From Paulinella micropora (lineage: Eukaryota; Cercozoa; Imbricatea; Euglyphida), in assembly GCA_009731375.1 (NCBI GenBank), contig BJOX01000363.1:416505-447787 (forward strand): a stretch of 31,283 nucleotides of DNA, read 5' to 3'. Below the pieces are notes generated by a model. The model saw only the letters and a program-made list of their open reading frames with translations. It made no database searches and was not told the origin of the DNA. Numbering within the stretch: position 1 is the stretch's first letter; every line of letters starts with the position of its first letter. This document shows, one piece after another, positions 1 to 8,038 of the stretch. Both the position numbers and the translations under genes were made by a program.

Positions 1-284
1 TAAGCAGGGAGATCTTAAGGTATAGTCCGGCCGCCGCGAAAGTGGTCGCCTTGGATGAAGCTCGAGGGTTGGTGTACCCCTCGGGCCCGAGCCTTGGCGG
101 GGCACGTGATCACGGACACGTGTCTGGGTTGGTTCTACGGCCCTCTAGCCAGGGAGGGTTGTAGAACCTTCAGACTGCATACATTCTAAGCTTAGTGCTT
201 CCTCCCAGCCCGCTACCCAGCCTCCGTCTGGAGGCGGGGTGGAATGGATGCCTATGTCTTCGGATATGCAGAACTGATAGACCA
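1..284. other. GC-rich leader without a recognised gene
   Basis: Moderately GC-rich sequence ahead of the first microsatellite. Short open stretches exist in more than one frame, but none has a recognisable motif or a clear splice context. It could be intron of the helicase gene that continues downstream, or an upstream exon of it; I cannot choose. Confidence 0.3.
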
Positions 285-292
285 AACATATC

Positions 293-323
<31 letters not shown>

Positions 324-345
324 CTATCTATCGATCGATCTATCG

Positions 346-417
<72 letters not shown>

Positions 418-429
418 GGTCTATCTATT

Positions 430-485
<56 letters not shown>

Positions 486-490
486 CATCC

Positions 491-522
<32 letters not shown>

Positions 523-535
523 CTATCTATCTATC

Positions 536-591
<56 letters not shown>

Positions 592-664
592 CCTACCTAC
601 CTACCTACCTATCTTCTTACCTACCTACCTACCTATCTTCTTACCGACCTATCTACCTACCTAC

Positions 665-706
<42 letters not shown>

Positions 707-720
707 GTCCATCTATCTAG
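285..720. repeat. (CTAT)n microsatellite
   Basis: About 430 bases of CTAT units with interruptions: CTAC units near 590-660, CCAT near 484 and a GGTC break near 417. Open frames across it encode only Tyr/Leu/Ser/Ile repeats and are artefacts of the repeat. Confidence 0.97.
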
Positions 721-778
721 GCGCATGAGCACATGGCCGAGTACGAGCGCGACTTCGTGGAAGACGGTTACAAGACGT
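721..778 (+). CDS. possible short exon after a TAG acceptor
   Basis: The pyrimidine-rich tetranucleotide repeat ends in a usable acceptor (TAG at 718-720). It is followed by a GC-rich stretch reading AHEHMAEYERDFVEDGYKTY, whose composition looks protein-coding. From about 779 the sequence merges into a dispersed repeat, so the donor is unclear. It may be an upstream exon of the helicase gene. No family was recognised. Confidence 0.3.
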
Positions 779-1530
779 ACATGCAGCACTACATCCCAAA
801 TTGTGATACAGTGTAGTACATACATAACTTACACGCCAACCTACTACCTGTGGATGTAGCTCTGATGCTAACACACACTGCACATTAAGAGCCAGTTCAC
901 GGAAATAGTGGGAAGAAATCACCGACTTGTGCTGGACTCCAGATTGGAGAGTGGCAAAGCCTGGTTTTGAGTGGAAAACACCATAGGTTGGCTTGTTGCG
1001 ATCTGAAAGTAAGATAGCAAGTATTTACTTCTTCTGAGGTGCCCTGGTTCCCGAGAAATCATGGATTTTGTCTCTGTCTCAGGAGGCTGCTGGGCCAAGG
1101 GGTCTTCAGACAGACCCTTGTTTCTCAGGAACCACTGCACCTCAGTGGAATCTGGCTGCGGGATACATCATCCCCAGTGGTGGGCAAGCCGACGACACCA
1201 CCCTTGCCTTGGAAACCAGCCTTGCCCCCCCTGGGTTCTCAACCACAATTTCCCACTATTTACATGAACTGGGTCTTAACTACATCCCACATTACCTTTT
1301 TTGTATGAGACGATGTAATACATGCATGACTTACACGCCAAGCTGCTACCCATGTAGGTAGCTTCGATGCTAATACACTCATGCATAACTGCATCCCAAA
1401 TGACCTTTTGTAGCTTACATGCCAAACGAATAACTATGTCTGTAGCTTTGACGGCAAGACATGCATGCATGACTACACCTTTTTTGTATTATACAATATA
1501 GTACATGCATAATTTACATGCCAAGCTAAT

Positions 1531-1533
<3 letters not shown>
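779..1533 (+). repeat. dispersed ~100-bp intronic repeat, four degenerate copies
   Basis: Related blocks start near 787, 1279, 1386 and 1470. They share the order: ACTACATCCCA-like start, a T-rich or GTAGTACATGCAT segment, TTACACGCCAAG-like segment, then GTAGCTTCGATGCTAA. Copies 2-4 are nearly contiguous; copy 1 is separated by about 400 bases. Between copies 1 and 2 (about 873-1278) I see no gene, only a short imperfect inverted repeat (around 1043-1058 against 1119-1134). Function unknown. Confidence 0.55.
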
Positions 1534-1567
<34 letters not shown>

Positions 1568-1605
1568 ACTCACTCTCTTCTCTCTCACTCTCTCACTCAC
1601 TCACA

Positions 1606-1641
<36 letters not shown>

Positions 1642-1690
1642 GTATATATATGTGTGTGTGTGTGATATATATATATATATAATATATATG

Positions 1691-1734
<44 letters not shown>

Positions 1735-1792
1735 GTGTGTATGTGTGTGTGTGTGTGTGGTGTGTATGTGTGTGTGTGTGTGTGTGTGTGTA
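1533..1792. repeat. (TC)n, (TA)n and (TG)n compound microsatellite
   Basis: A CT tract at about 1533-1625 is followed by alternating TA and TG runs to 1792, ending TGTGTAG. The purine-pyrimidine alternation (TA/TG) is a Z-DNA-prone composition. No coding content. Confidence 0.95.
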
Positions 1793-1833
1793 GCGGCTGC
1801 GTCGGCCGTTGCTGAGCGTGAGCCTCTTCTATC
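1793..1833 (+). CDS. possible micro-exon
   Basis: A 41-base GC-rich island sits between TAG (1790-1792) and a GTATCA donor-like site. In one frame it reads [13 protein letters not shown] and ends in phase 0, which would fit the phase-0 start of the helicase exon at 2201. There is no motif, so this is only a candidate upstream exon of that gene. Confidence 0.2.
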
Positions 1834-1854
1834 GGTATCATTGTGAAATTTTGT

Positions 1855-2076
1855 ACGTACGTATGTATGTATGTATGTATGTATACATATACATACATAC
1901 ATACATACATACATACGTGTATGCATGTATGTATGTATGTATGTATGTGTGTATGTATATATATATATATACATGTATGTATGTATTTATGTATGTATGT
2001 ATATATATATACATATATATAAATATATGTATATATATATGTATGTATGTATATATACATATATATATGTATGTAT

Positions 2077-2110
<34 letters not shown>

Positions 2111-2194
2111 GTATGTATTATGTATTTATTTTTTTGTTTGTTTGTATGTATGTATGTATGTATGTATGTATGTCTGTCTGTCTGTCTGTCTGTG
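1855..2194. repeat. (GTAT)n microsatellite with TA and GTCT blocks
   Basis: Tetranucleotide array of GTAT/ATAC units with TA-rich interruptions, ending in a run of GTCT units just before the first helicase exon. Open frames through it on both strands are repeat artefacts. Confidence 0.95.
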
Positions 2195-2200
2195 GTGAAG

Positions 2201-3022
2201 GAGTGTCGCTGGCGGATGAGGCGTTCGCAGCGCACTTACCACTTCCTCAAGACCGTCCCTATCCTGGGCGACCTGGACTCCACCTCCCGATGGTCATAGA
2301 GATAGCATTGCTCTTGTTCTTGTTGTTATGATCATTACGGTCATTATAATTACTGGTATCATTCTAATTGCCTTCTCATCGCTTACCACTTCCTCAGTCC
2401 CGATCCTGGGGTACCTGGACTCTACCTCTCGATGGTAATAGATAGCATAGCTGTTCTTATTACCGTCAAGATTATCATGATGACTAATGTTATTTTTCTT
2501 CCCTGTAGGTACATCTCGGCCACGCCCTTCCCAAACTTCTCCACACTTGTCTCCTGTTTACAGGTACAATCCAAGCTGCTTATCTACCTACCCACCTACC
2601 TACCTACCTACCTACCTTCGCGCTGTGTAGTGGTTGGGAGGTTTGTCTGTCTACCTATTTATTGCTATTTGTGCGGTGGGTTGGACTGGGAGTCGGCGGC
2701 AAGCTGTTAGACATCTCTGAGACTATCTAGCTACCTATTGCTGGCTGTTTGTGCAGTGGGCTGGGCTGGGAGTCGGCGGCAAGCCGTTAGACATCTCTTA
2801 GATTACCTATCTACCTTGTGCAGTGGATTGGGCTCGGAGTCGGCGGCAAGCTGCTAGACCGCGGCGCTCTGATCCTCTTGTTCAACTCGGCGCTCTCTCC
2901 CTGCGGCCCGTTGCTGGAGCAGCTGCTGCCTCGCCTGCTGGTGCGCAACACCAAGCGGTCCATCCAGACCGATTACAAGGTGGCGCTATTGTTATTATTA
3001 TTATTATTTTCGTTATTATTAC

Positions 3023-3068
<46 letters not shown>

Positions 3069-3581
3069 GTTATTCAGATATAGTAAATCTGCCTTGGAGT
3101 GTTGACTGTGACATATTTGAGGGAAATCCCGATGAAAAAACCTAGTCACACTTGCTAAACAGAGTTCCAGCCCAATGGCCTCAAGACGTTAAACTGTGAC
3201 GCCAACTCATAACCCTTTGGTGGTAGATGCTGGGGAGGAGGGTCGTTGCGCGCGTAAAAGATCTTAAACTCCGCATATGCTGGTTGATAGCCCAGGACCC
3301 AGCAGACACCAGATTGTTATGGGTGGGGTTTCGAGGCAGCTCTAGCAACCGCGCTTGGTGTATGCACTTGCACATTCGGTGACGTCTTGCAAGAGGTTGC
3401 TGGGACTGCGGAATAACCTCGGCTTAGTGCAGTCTTGCCCTCAGGAGCTCCATCGGTGGCCCCGATCATCAGGCGAGAGACTGACACGGGGGGGTGGAGG
3501 ACCTCGAACAAGGGTATTGGAGGCGTATGTCCGTTGAGGATATGCCATTAGCTGCATCAGTACGCCTCAGATATAGTATTA

Positions 3582-3652
<71 letters not shown>

Positions 3653-3728
3653 GTTATTATTATTAAGGTGCCCCCGTACGAGGAGACTGTGCAGCGTGTG
3701 GCGCCGTCGCCACTGGAACAGGTCGCAC

Positions 3729-3790
<62 letters not shown>

Positions 3791-3804
3791 GTCTGTCTGT
3801 CTGG

Positions 3805-3835
<31 letters not shown>

Positions 3836-5245
3836 TCTATCTATCCATCTGTCCATCTATCTACCTACCTATCTACCTGCCTACCTACCTACCTACCTAC
3901 CTACTACCTGCCTACCTACCTACCTACCTACCTATCTATTTATTCACAGGAGGCGCTGCGAGCAGTGGAGCCCGAGGCCTTACCCTTCGACGGGCGGGAC
4001 AGGCCGGAGGATGTTGCCAGGACGCTGCACGGGCTTGCTTCTCATCCTCTCAACCCAACTTGGCTGAGAGCAAGGTGGAGCGTGGACGAGGCCGCTTCCT
4101 GGTCGCCAGCGCAGATCCGGGATCATTTACGCGAGTGGTGGGTCGAGCAAGAGAAGCAGCACGTCAGGGCGCAAGCTAGGCTCGACCAGGAGCTGGCTCG
4201 CCTGCAAGAGTGGACGCAGCTCTATCAGGCCGAGCAGGCGGCGGGCACATACAACGAGGCGGTTGCCGCGTCACGCTCCCGACTGGGTCGGCGCCCCATC
4301 CCCCCGCACTGCCGTGGACTGCTGCGCTGCGTGCGCGAGACGGTCGCGCTGACAGCGGAGCGGGCCAGACTGGTTCGCGCCGTGCAATTCGGCCAGCAGA
4401 GCCTGGAGCGCTTGGCCAGCTTAAGCGGTTTGCCCAAGTACCCTGCCAAAGCAGAGGCACTCTTGAAGCATGTGCGAGCGGTCCTGAATGGCCCGGAGGG
4501 GCAGCAGGCTCGCTTGCTGGTCTTTTCTGACCAGCCTTTTGCCCTTCGCGCCCTGCAGGCCATGTTTCGCGCCGAGGGCATTTCTGCGCTGGCTGTGAAA
4601 GGAAACGTCTATCTGCGGGAGCAGGCTTTGGCCTCTTTTCAATTGCCGGCCAGCACCAACACGGCGGAGACTTGCGGGGAGACCGCGGGTCAGAGTTCGG
4701 AGCTGATAGCAGACAAAGCAGCGGTAGAAAGTGTGCGGGTTCTGCTGCTGCCCTTGGATAAGTCCGCCTCAGGCTCCGACCTCCCGCACGCTTCCCACGT
4801 CGTCTTCTTCGACGCGCTGCGGGGAACGGTCAAGGAGGTGCGGGCGGTAGAGAGCCAAGCGATCGGCCGAGCCCATCGACAGGGTCAGAAGAAAATAGTG
4901 CAAGTCTTGCGGCTGCTGGCGGAAAATTCCGAGGAGGAGGAAGTGTACCGTGCCACGCACCCAGCGGCCTCTAAGCGCACAGGCGAGGCCCTTACCCGGC
5001 AACCCAGTCTCATCAGACAGCTCAGTAACGCATCCAGCACATCCGGATCAGCCACCCGTCAGCCTAGCTTGATCCGACAACTCGGTTTAGCTACTCCTAG
5101 TACGTCCGTGCCTGCGAACGACCATATGCTGCCTAGCGAAAGCGATGAAGCGGCGTCAGGAGAGGCGGGTTCGTCCCTGGTTCGAACTGGTTCCTTAGCC
5201 CTCGCACTGCTCCGACAAGCCAGTGGCAGCAGCTCCCAACAGTGA
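2201..5245 (+). CDS. SNF2-family helicase, SHPRH-like, 3' part
   Basis: A five-exon model with GT-AG introns and matching phases: 2201-2292, 2509-2563, 2824-2979, 3668-3721 and 3950-5245 (551 codons with the TGA). The first junction creates [11 protein letters not shown], the SNF2 motif III region. Exon 3 carries [15 protein letters not shown] and exon 4 [18 protein letters not shown], the conserved linker after motif III. The last exon holds motif IV (RLLVFSDQ), motif V (VLLLPL...ASHVVFFD) and motif VI ([11 protein letters not shown]). The VLLLPL and AIGR.HR.GQ context resembles SHPRH, a SNF2 E3 ligase of DNA damage tolerance. Unlike SHPRH, no RING finger lies between the two helicase halves. 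Walker A must lie upstream of the window or be lost. Start not identified; introns contain only microsatellites and exon-end duplicates. The acceptor of the first exon could instead be at 2229-2230. Confidence 0.8.
2240..2450 (+). repeat. imperfect duplication of a helicase exon end with its donor
   Basis: The segment starting ACTTACCACTTCCTCA in the first exon (about 2233-2310, crossing the donor at 2293) recurs at about 2380-2450. The second copy has small deletions that break the frame, but it keeps CTCGATG followed by GTAATA, a better donor match than the resident GTCATA. It lies inside the intron. Confidence 0.75.
2583..2615. repeat. short (CTAC)n microsatellite
   Basis: Small tetranucleotide array in intron 2 of the helicase gene, just after the donor at 2564. 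Confidence 0.85.
2660..2870 (+). repeat. three tandem copies of an acceptor plus exon start
   Basis: The acceptor and first 35-40 bases of exon 3 occur three times, at 2671, 2751 and 2818, each containing GGAGTCGGCGGCAAGC and a following TAGAC. Only the third copy continues as a long coding exon. Copy 1 has GCGG in place of the CAG acceptor, copy 2 keeps CAG. Copies 1 and 2 share the tail GTTAGACATCTCT that the real exon lacks. Confidence 0.8.
2989..3077. repeat. (TTA)n microsatellite
   Basis: Triplet array directly after the donor of helicase exon 3. The rest of this intron, 3078-3573, is ordinary mixed sequence in which I see no gene. Confidence 0.95.
3574..3667. repeat. (TTA)n microsatellite at an acceptor
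   Basis: A second TTA array runs into TTATTAAG, the acceptor of helicase exon 4, so the repeat itself supplies the T-rich tract before the splice site. Confidence 0.95.
3729..3949. repeat. (CTAT)n/(CTAC)n intron
   Basis: The 228-base intron between the 54-nt exon 4 and the last exon is almost wholly CTAT, GTCT and CTAC units. The end of the array (TATTTATTCACAG) acts as the acceptor. Confidence 0.95.
3950..5245 (+). CDS. last exon: helicase C-terminal lobe and Ser-rich tail
   Basis: 431 codons, opened by an acceptor ending TTCACAG in pyrimidine-rich sequence. Residues about 1-150 are helical and rich in Arg, Glu, Gln and Ala, with no Cys-His cluster. The RecA-like second lobe follows: [14 protein letters not shown] leads into motif IV (about 4513-4545), then VLLLPL (about 4740-4757) and the arginine-finger motif [11 protein letters not shown] (about 4857-4889). 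The tail contains two copies of [10 protein letters not shown] (about 4994-5023 and 5057-5086) and ends in a Ser/Gln-rich segment before TGA. The second lobe supplies the arginine fingers for ATP hydrolysis in SNF2 motors. The tail repeats look like basophilic kinase sites (R-x-x-S), which is inference. Confidence 0.85.
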   Translation, partial: EALRAVEPEALPFDGRDRPEDVARTLHGLASHPLNPTWLRARWSVDEAASWSPAQIRDHLREWWVEQEKQHVRAQARLDQELARLQEWTQLYQAEQAAGTYNEAVAASRSRLGRRPIPPHCRGLLRCVRETVALTAERARLVRAVQFGQQSLERLASLSGLPKYPAKAEALLKHVRAVLNGPEGQQARLLVFSDQPFALRALQAMFRAEGISALAVKGNVYLREQALASFQLPASTNTAETCGETAGQSSELIADKAAVESVRVLLLPLDKSASGSDLPHASHVVFFDALRGTVKEVRAVESQAIGRAHRQGQKKIVQVLRLLAENSEEEEVYRATHPAASKRTGEALTRQPSLIRQLSNASSTSGSATRQPSLIRQLGLATPSTSVPANDHMLPSESDEAASGEAGSSLVRTGSLALALLRQASGSSSQQ

Positions 5246-5787
5246 CAACAGACATGCTCGTTTGAATACTGAAGATTTTCTTTCAAGAAAGAAGTTTATA
5301 TATCTGAATTGATTCACTGACATCTCACAATCTGACCCTGACAGGAGTATGAGATTTTTGTGAACAAAACGAGGCCACTAAGATCTCAGATGTATCTGGT
5401 TGTCACTCTGACCTTTAGGCTCTCCCAGCACATTCGACCAAATCTCGGCTGCTGTAGTTTCTAACACTTAGGCTCGCGACTGGAACATGTAACTGGCCAA
5501 GCTGAATATGGCACACGCAGTGTCGATTCCTAATTCTCATAATCTTTTACGCAGGTTAGACTCGTAGGCTTTCCTGTTGCTGTGGCAAAGTTTTGACAGG
5601 TTCTAACCTGAGTCTCCTTTAACAATAATGTTTTACCAAGTTTGTGTTCGCCTTCTTCGACCAGTTCCCTTTCATATCTAAAACTTGAATCTCCGCAAGT
5701 GTTTTTTATGTACCAATTAAAAAAAAAGTTGTGCAGTGACACAAAGCGGAGTCGCCGGTGCCGCAGCCTCAGGTTGCAGTCGAACTA
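5246..5787 (+). other. 3' flank of the helicase gene
   Basis: AT-richer sequence after the TGA with no coding open frame and no canonical AATAAA in a clear position. A run of A (about 5719-5727) lies near its end. I see no other feature. Confidence 0.5.
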
Positions 5788-5830
5788 AGCCTAACCCTAA
5801 CCCTAACCCTAACCTAACCCTAATCCTAAG
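5788..5830. repeat. interstitial telomere repeats, CCCTAA type
   Basis: About six consecutive units of CCTAAC/CCCTAA with two slips (a 5-base unit and a T-for-C change). This is the C-rich strand of a TTAGGG telomere. Unique sequence continues on both sides, so it is interstitial, not a chromosome end. Confidence 0.9.
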
Positions 5831-6259
5831 TCCGATTGAGGTGCGGACGGTTCCATTGCCACGGAGTGCTGCAAGTCAGTCACGGTTGGAGGCACGGGTA
5901 GCCTGCTTCCGGGCCATAAGCAAGACCTGCCGGCACCTTCCGAGCCTTTTAATTTTTCTTCCGAGGCCAGGCTCAAAAAAACCAGGCAATATTGCTAGCA
6001 TGTGCACTGATTTTCGAGTGGGAAAAACTTGAAATCATGAGATTTTTATTTTTCTAGACAGAATCATCAACTATGTTTGGAATTTGCGGGTTTTGAGTCG
6101 TTGCCACCGAAGTTCGTTGGGAAATTAAAAAATTTTCACATAACCACTTTAGTCATTCGTCCGCAAAATCAGTGCCACTGATGCAAATTTTTGCGAAATG
6201 ATACTGGCGGTCATATACAGTTCACTGTTTCAAGTGACACTGAAATTAAAAGCAGTTTT
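5831..6259. other. AT-rich spacer between telomere repeats and retroelement
   Basis: No convincing gene. Short open frames lack motifs. The 5' boundary of the copia element may lie here. Confidence 0.4.
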
Positions 6260-6679
6260 TGTTGTCATTCATATTCACGGTAATAATATCAAACTTGAAA
6301 ACGAAAAACTGACTCAAAATCAAACGACTCCGTTGGTAGGATAACTACGTTGCTGTTAGTCACCTAATTGCTTTGTGACTGGTAAGTAATTTATTCGTAT
6401 TTGTCGAATGACCGTATAGTTCTAGTCAACTAGTAATGGCAACGGACGTAACGGACTATATTGGCATTTCAGGATTGGACAATAACCATTGTGTAATAAT
6501 TACAGTCGTGCGGACTTTATTTCAGTTTCGTTATCACCTTTGAGTTTGTCAGTTCTGCTATCTACTTGCGGATTAAAGTGTCGATTGGCATCGTGGCTTC
6601 AGAGTCTAACGGAATCCCTCAGCAAACCGGAGTGTAAAGGTATTATGTCCGTGAGTGACAGGGTAATTACCTAATCAAC
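6260..6679 (+). mobile_element. candidate 5' LTR of the copia element
   Basis: The region immediately upstream of a primer-binding site should be the 5' LTR. A TGTTG start at 6260 and an ...ATCAAC end near 6677 give a plausible 420-base LTR, but no second LTR is present in the window to confirm either edge. The 5' edge is a guess; the 3' edge is set by the primer site. Confidence 0.3.
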
Positions 6680-6692
6680 TGTTATGAGCCGC
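6680..6692 (+). other. primer-binding site, half initiator-tRNA type
   Basis: TGTTATGAGCCGC contains GTTATGAGCC (6681-6690), a perfect complement to the anticodon arm GGCTCATAAC of eukaryotic initiator tRNA-Met. Drosophila copia and yeast Ty5 are known to prime from such an internal half-tRNA site in place of the tRNA 3' end. It lies in the expected place, ahead of gag. Confidence 0.6.
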
Positions 6693-6941
6693 TAGGGAAA
6701 CGAATTTCGGCACCATGCAATTAGCATGAGACAACTGATGTCTCACACACCGGTGTTTAGCGGAAACAAAAAGGATTTACAGAGTTGCTATTCGTGACCA
6801 GATAGAGGAATATGCCCGTAGTATTGGATTAGCACAACACTCGGGAATATGTTTCATGATGCTTTCCAAGACCATAAAGCGGCAAAAACAAAGTATGGTT
6901 TTGATAGAGACAGGATGAGAAAAGCAGAAGAAATGGAACTT

Positions 6942-7722
6942 CTGAGAACCGAGAGAACCACACGAGGTAGACACACCGGAGGGATCAGACGAAGAAGATG
7001 AAACAGAGACACAACAACCACGACAACAGAGACAGAGAGGCAGCCAAACACCACAAGACCAGAAGACAGCGATAGAGAAACCTGCCAACTGGAAAGACTT
7101 CTCAAAGGAAGAGAAGAAAGCTTGGGAGGATAGGGCGAACAAAAAGAAGAAAAGAGTGATGACGAGAACCAACAAGGATATGTACTTGCTGAGAAAGAAG
7201 AGATACAGAGAAGAGCAGCAATATTTGCATCGCTGCAGAATGTTCCAACTTCTCGTAACAGCAGCATTCTCGGAACCTAAAGTGATTCAATTTCTTCGCA
7301 GCAAAAAGGTTCATTGCCCGTTTGAGAAAGTCGGCATTGTCAAAGAAAAATACGGTAATCTAAGTGGTGCGGCGAGATATATAGAGGAGAAAGCACTTAA
7401 AGAGATGAGACCGAGACCGACAGAGAATATGGATGAGTATCTAACACAACATCTATTGCAGAAGAACTGGCTAGAGGCCCTGAGAGGGAAGCCTTTTGAG
7501 CCAGAAGAAGCAGTAAATGGGTTGTTAGAGCTGGCAGAGCATGAGGCCTATGGGCCTGCATACCTTAACGATCATTATAGATTAGCAGCAGCGAGCAGGC
7601 CATCACATGATGATATGGTAGAGTCGGCAAGAGAGATTTACGTGTTGTGGGAGGCAAAGCAGAAGAGACTCAGAAAGGAACGTAGGAAGGAGAAAGAGAC
7701 TCGGAAAGAGAGAGGGTAAGGG
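6942..7722 (+). pseudogene. gag capsid-like region
   Basis: Open from 6942, just after a TGA, to TAA near 7717. A charged N-terminal part rich in Lys, Glu and Gln contains KPANWKDFSKEEKKAWED, followed by a helical region with FQLLVTAAFSEPKVIQFLRS and a Lys/Arg/Glu-rich end. An earlier piece in another frame (about 6857-6945) reads FHDAFQDHKAAKTKYGF and probably belongs to the same protein. The capsid assignment is by position and composition; I do not recognise a specific gag family. Confidence 0.6.
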
Positions 7723-8038
7723 AGCGAATCTACTGTTTGGAGAGGGAGAGGGAGGAGAGAAAGGAGGGAAGAGAGAGAAACAAAAGAAATGGACAAAGAA
7801 CGGGAAAGGGGAAAAGGGCGAAGGTAGTGGGAATAGTGACAGTTCAGAGCAGGAATGGTGGCTCACTGCAACGTGCTACCACTGCTATCAAACTGGACAC
7901 ACTAAGCGTTTTTGCCCCAAACTTAAGTCAAACCCAAACGAACCAGTTCAAAGTTCTCTCACTCTAACTCCTCTAAAGAAAAGCAGAGAGACAAGAATGG
8001 CAAGTTTCGAAAGAAAGGAGCCAAAGGAGTTACTCTAA
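7720..8038 (+). pseudogene. gag nucleocapsid with CCHC zinc knuckle
   Basis: After a one-base frame change near 7717 the frame continues through an acidic/Lys linker into CYHCYQTGHTKRFC at 7874-7915. This is a perfect CX2CX4HX4C zinc knuckle, the nucleic-acid-binding motif of retroviral and LTR-retrotransposon nucleocapsids. The frame ends at TAA near 8036-8038. Confidence 0.85.

Noticed and set aside
40-110. DEAR-like helicase box (VVALDEARGLV)
   Set aside because: Too far from motif III for its expected spacing, no splice support and no neighbouring helicase motif.
195-728. Open frames of Tyr/Leu/Ser/Ile repeats
   Set aside because: They follow only from the CTAT microsatellite and have no independent coding content.
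5788-5830. A true chromosome end
   Set aside because: Only about six units, with unique sequence on both sides.
6777-7314. Minus-strand open frames opposite gag
   Set aside because: They are the complement of A/G-rich gag sequence and give Ser/Phe/Leu-rich shadows without motifs.
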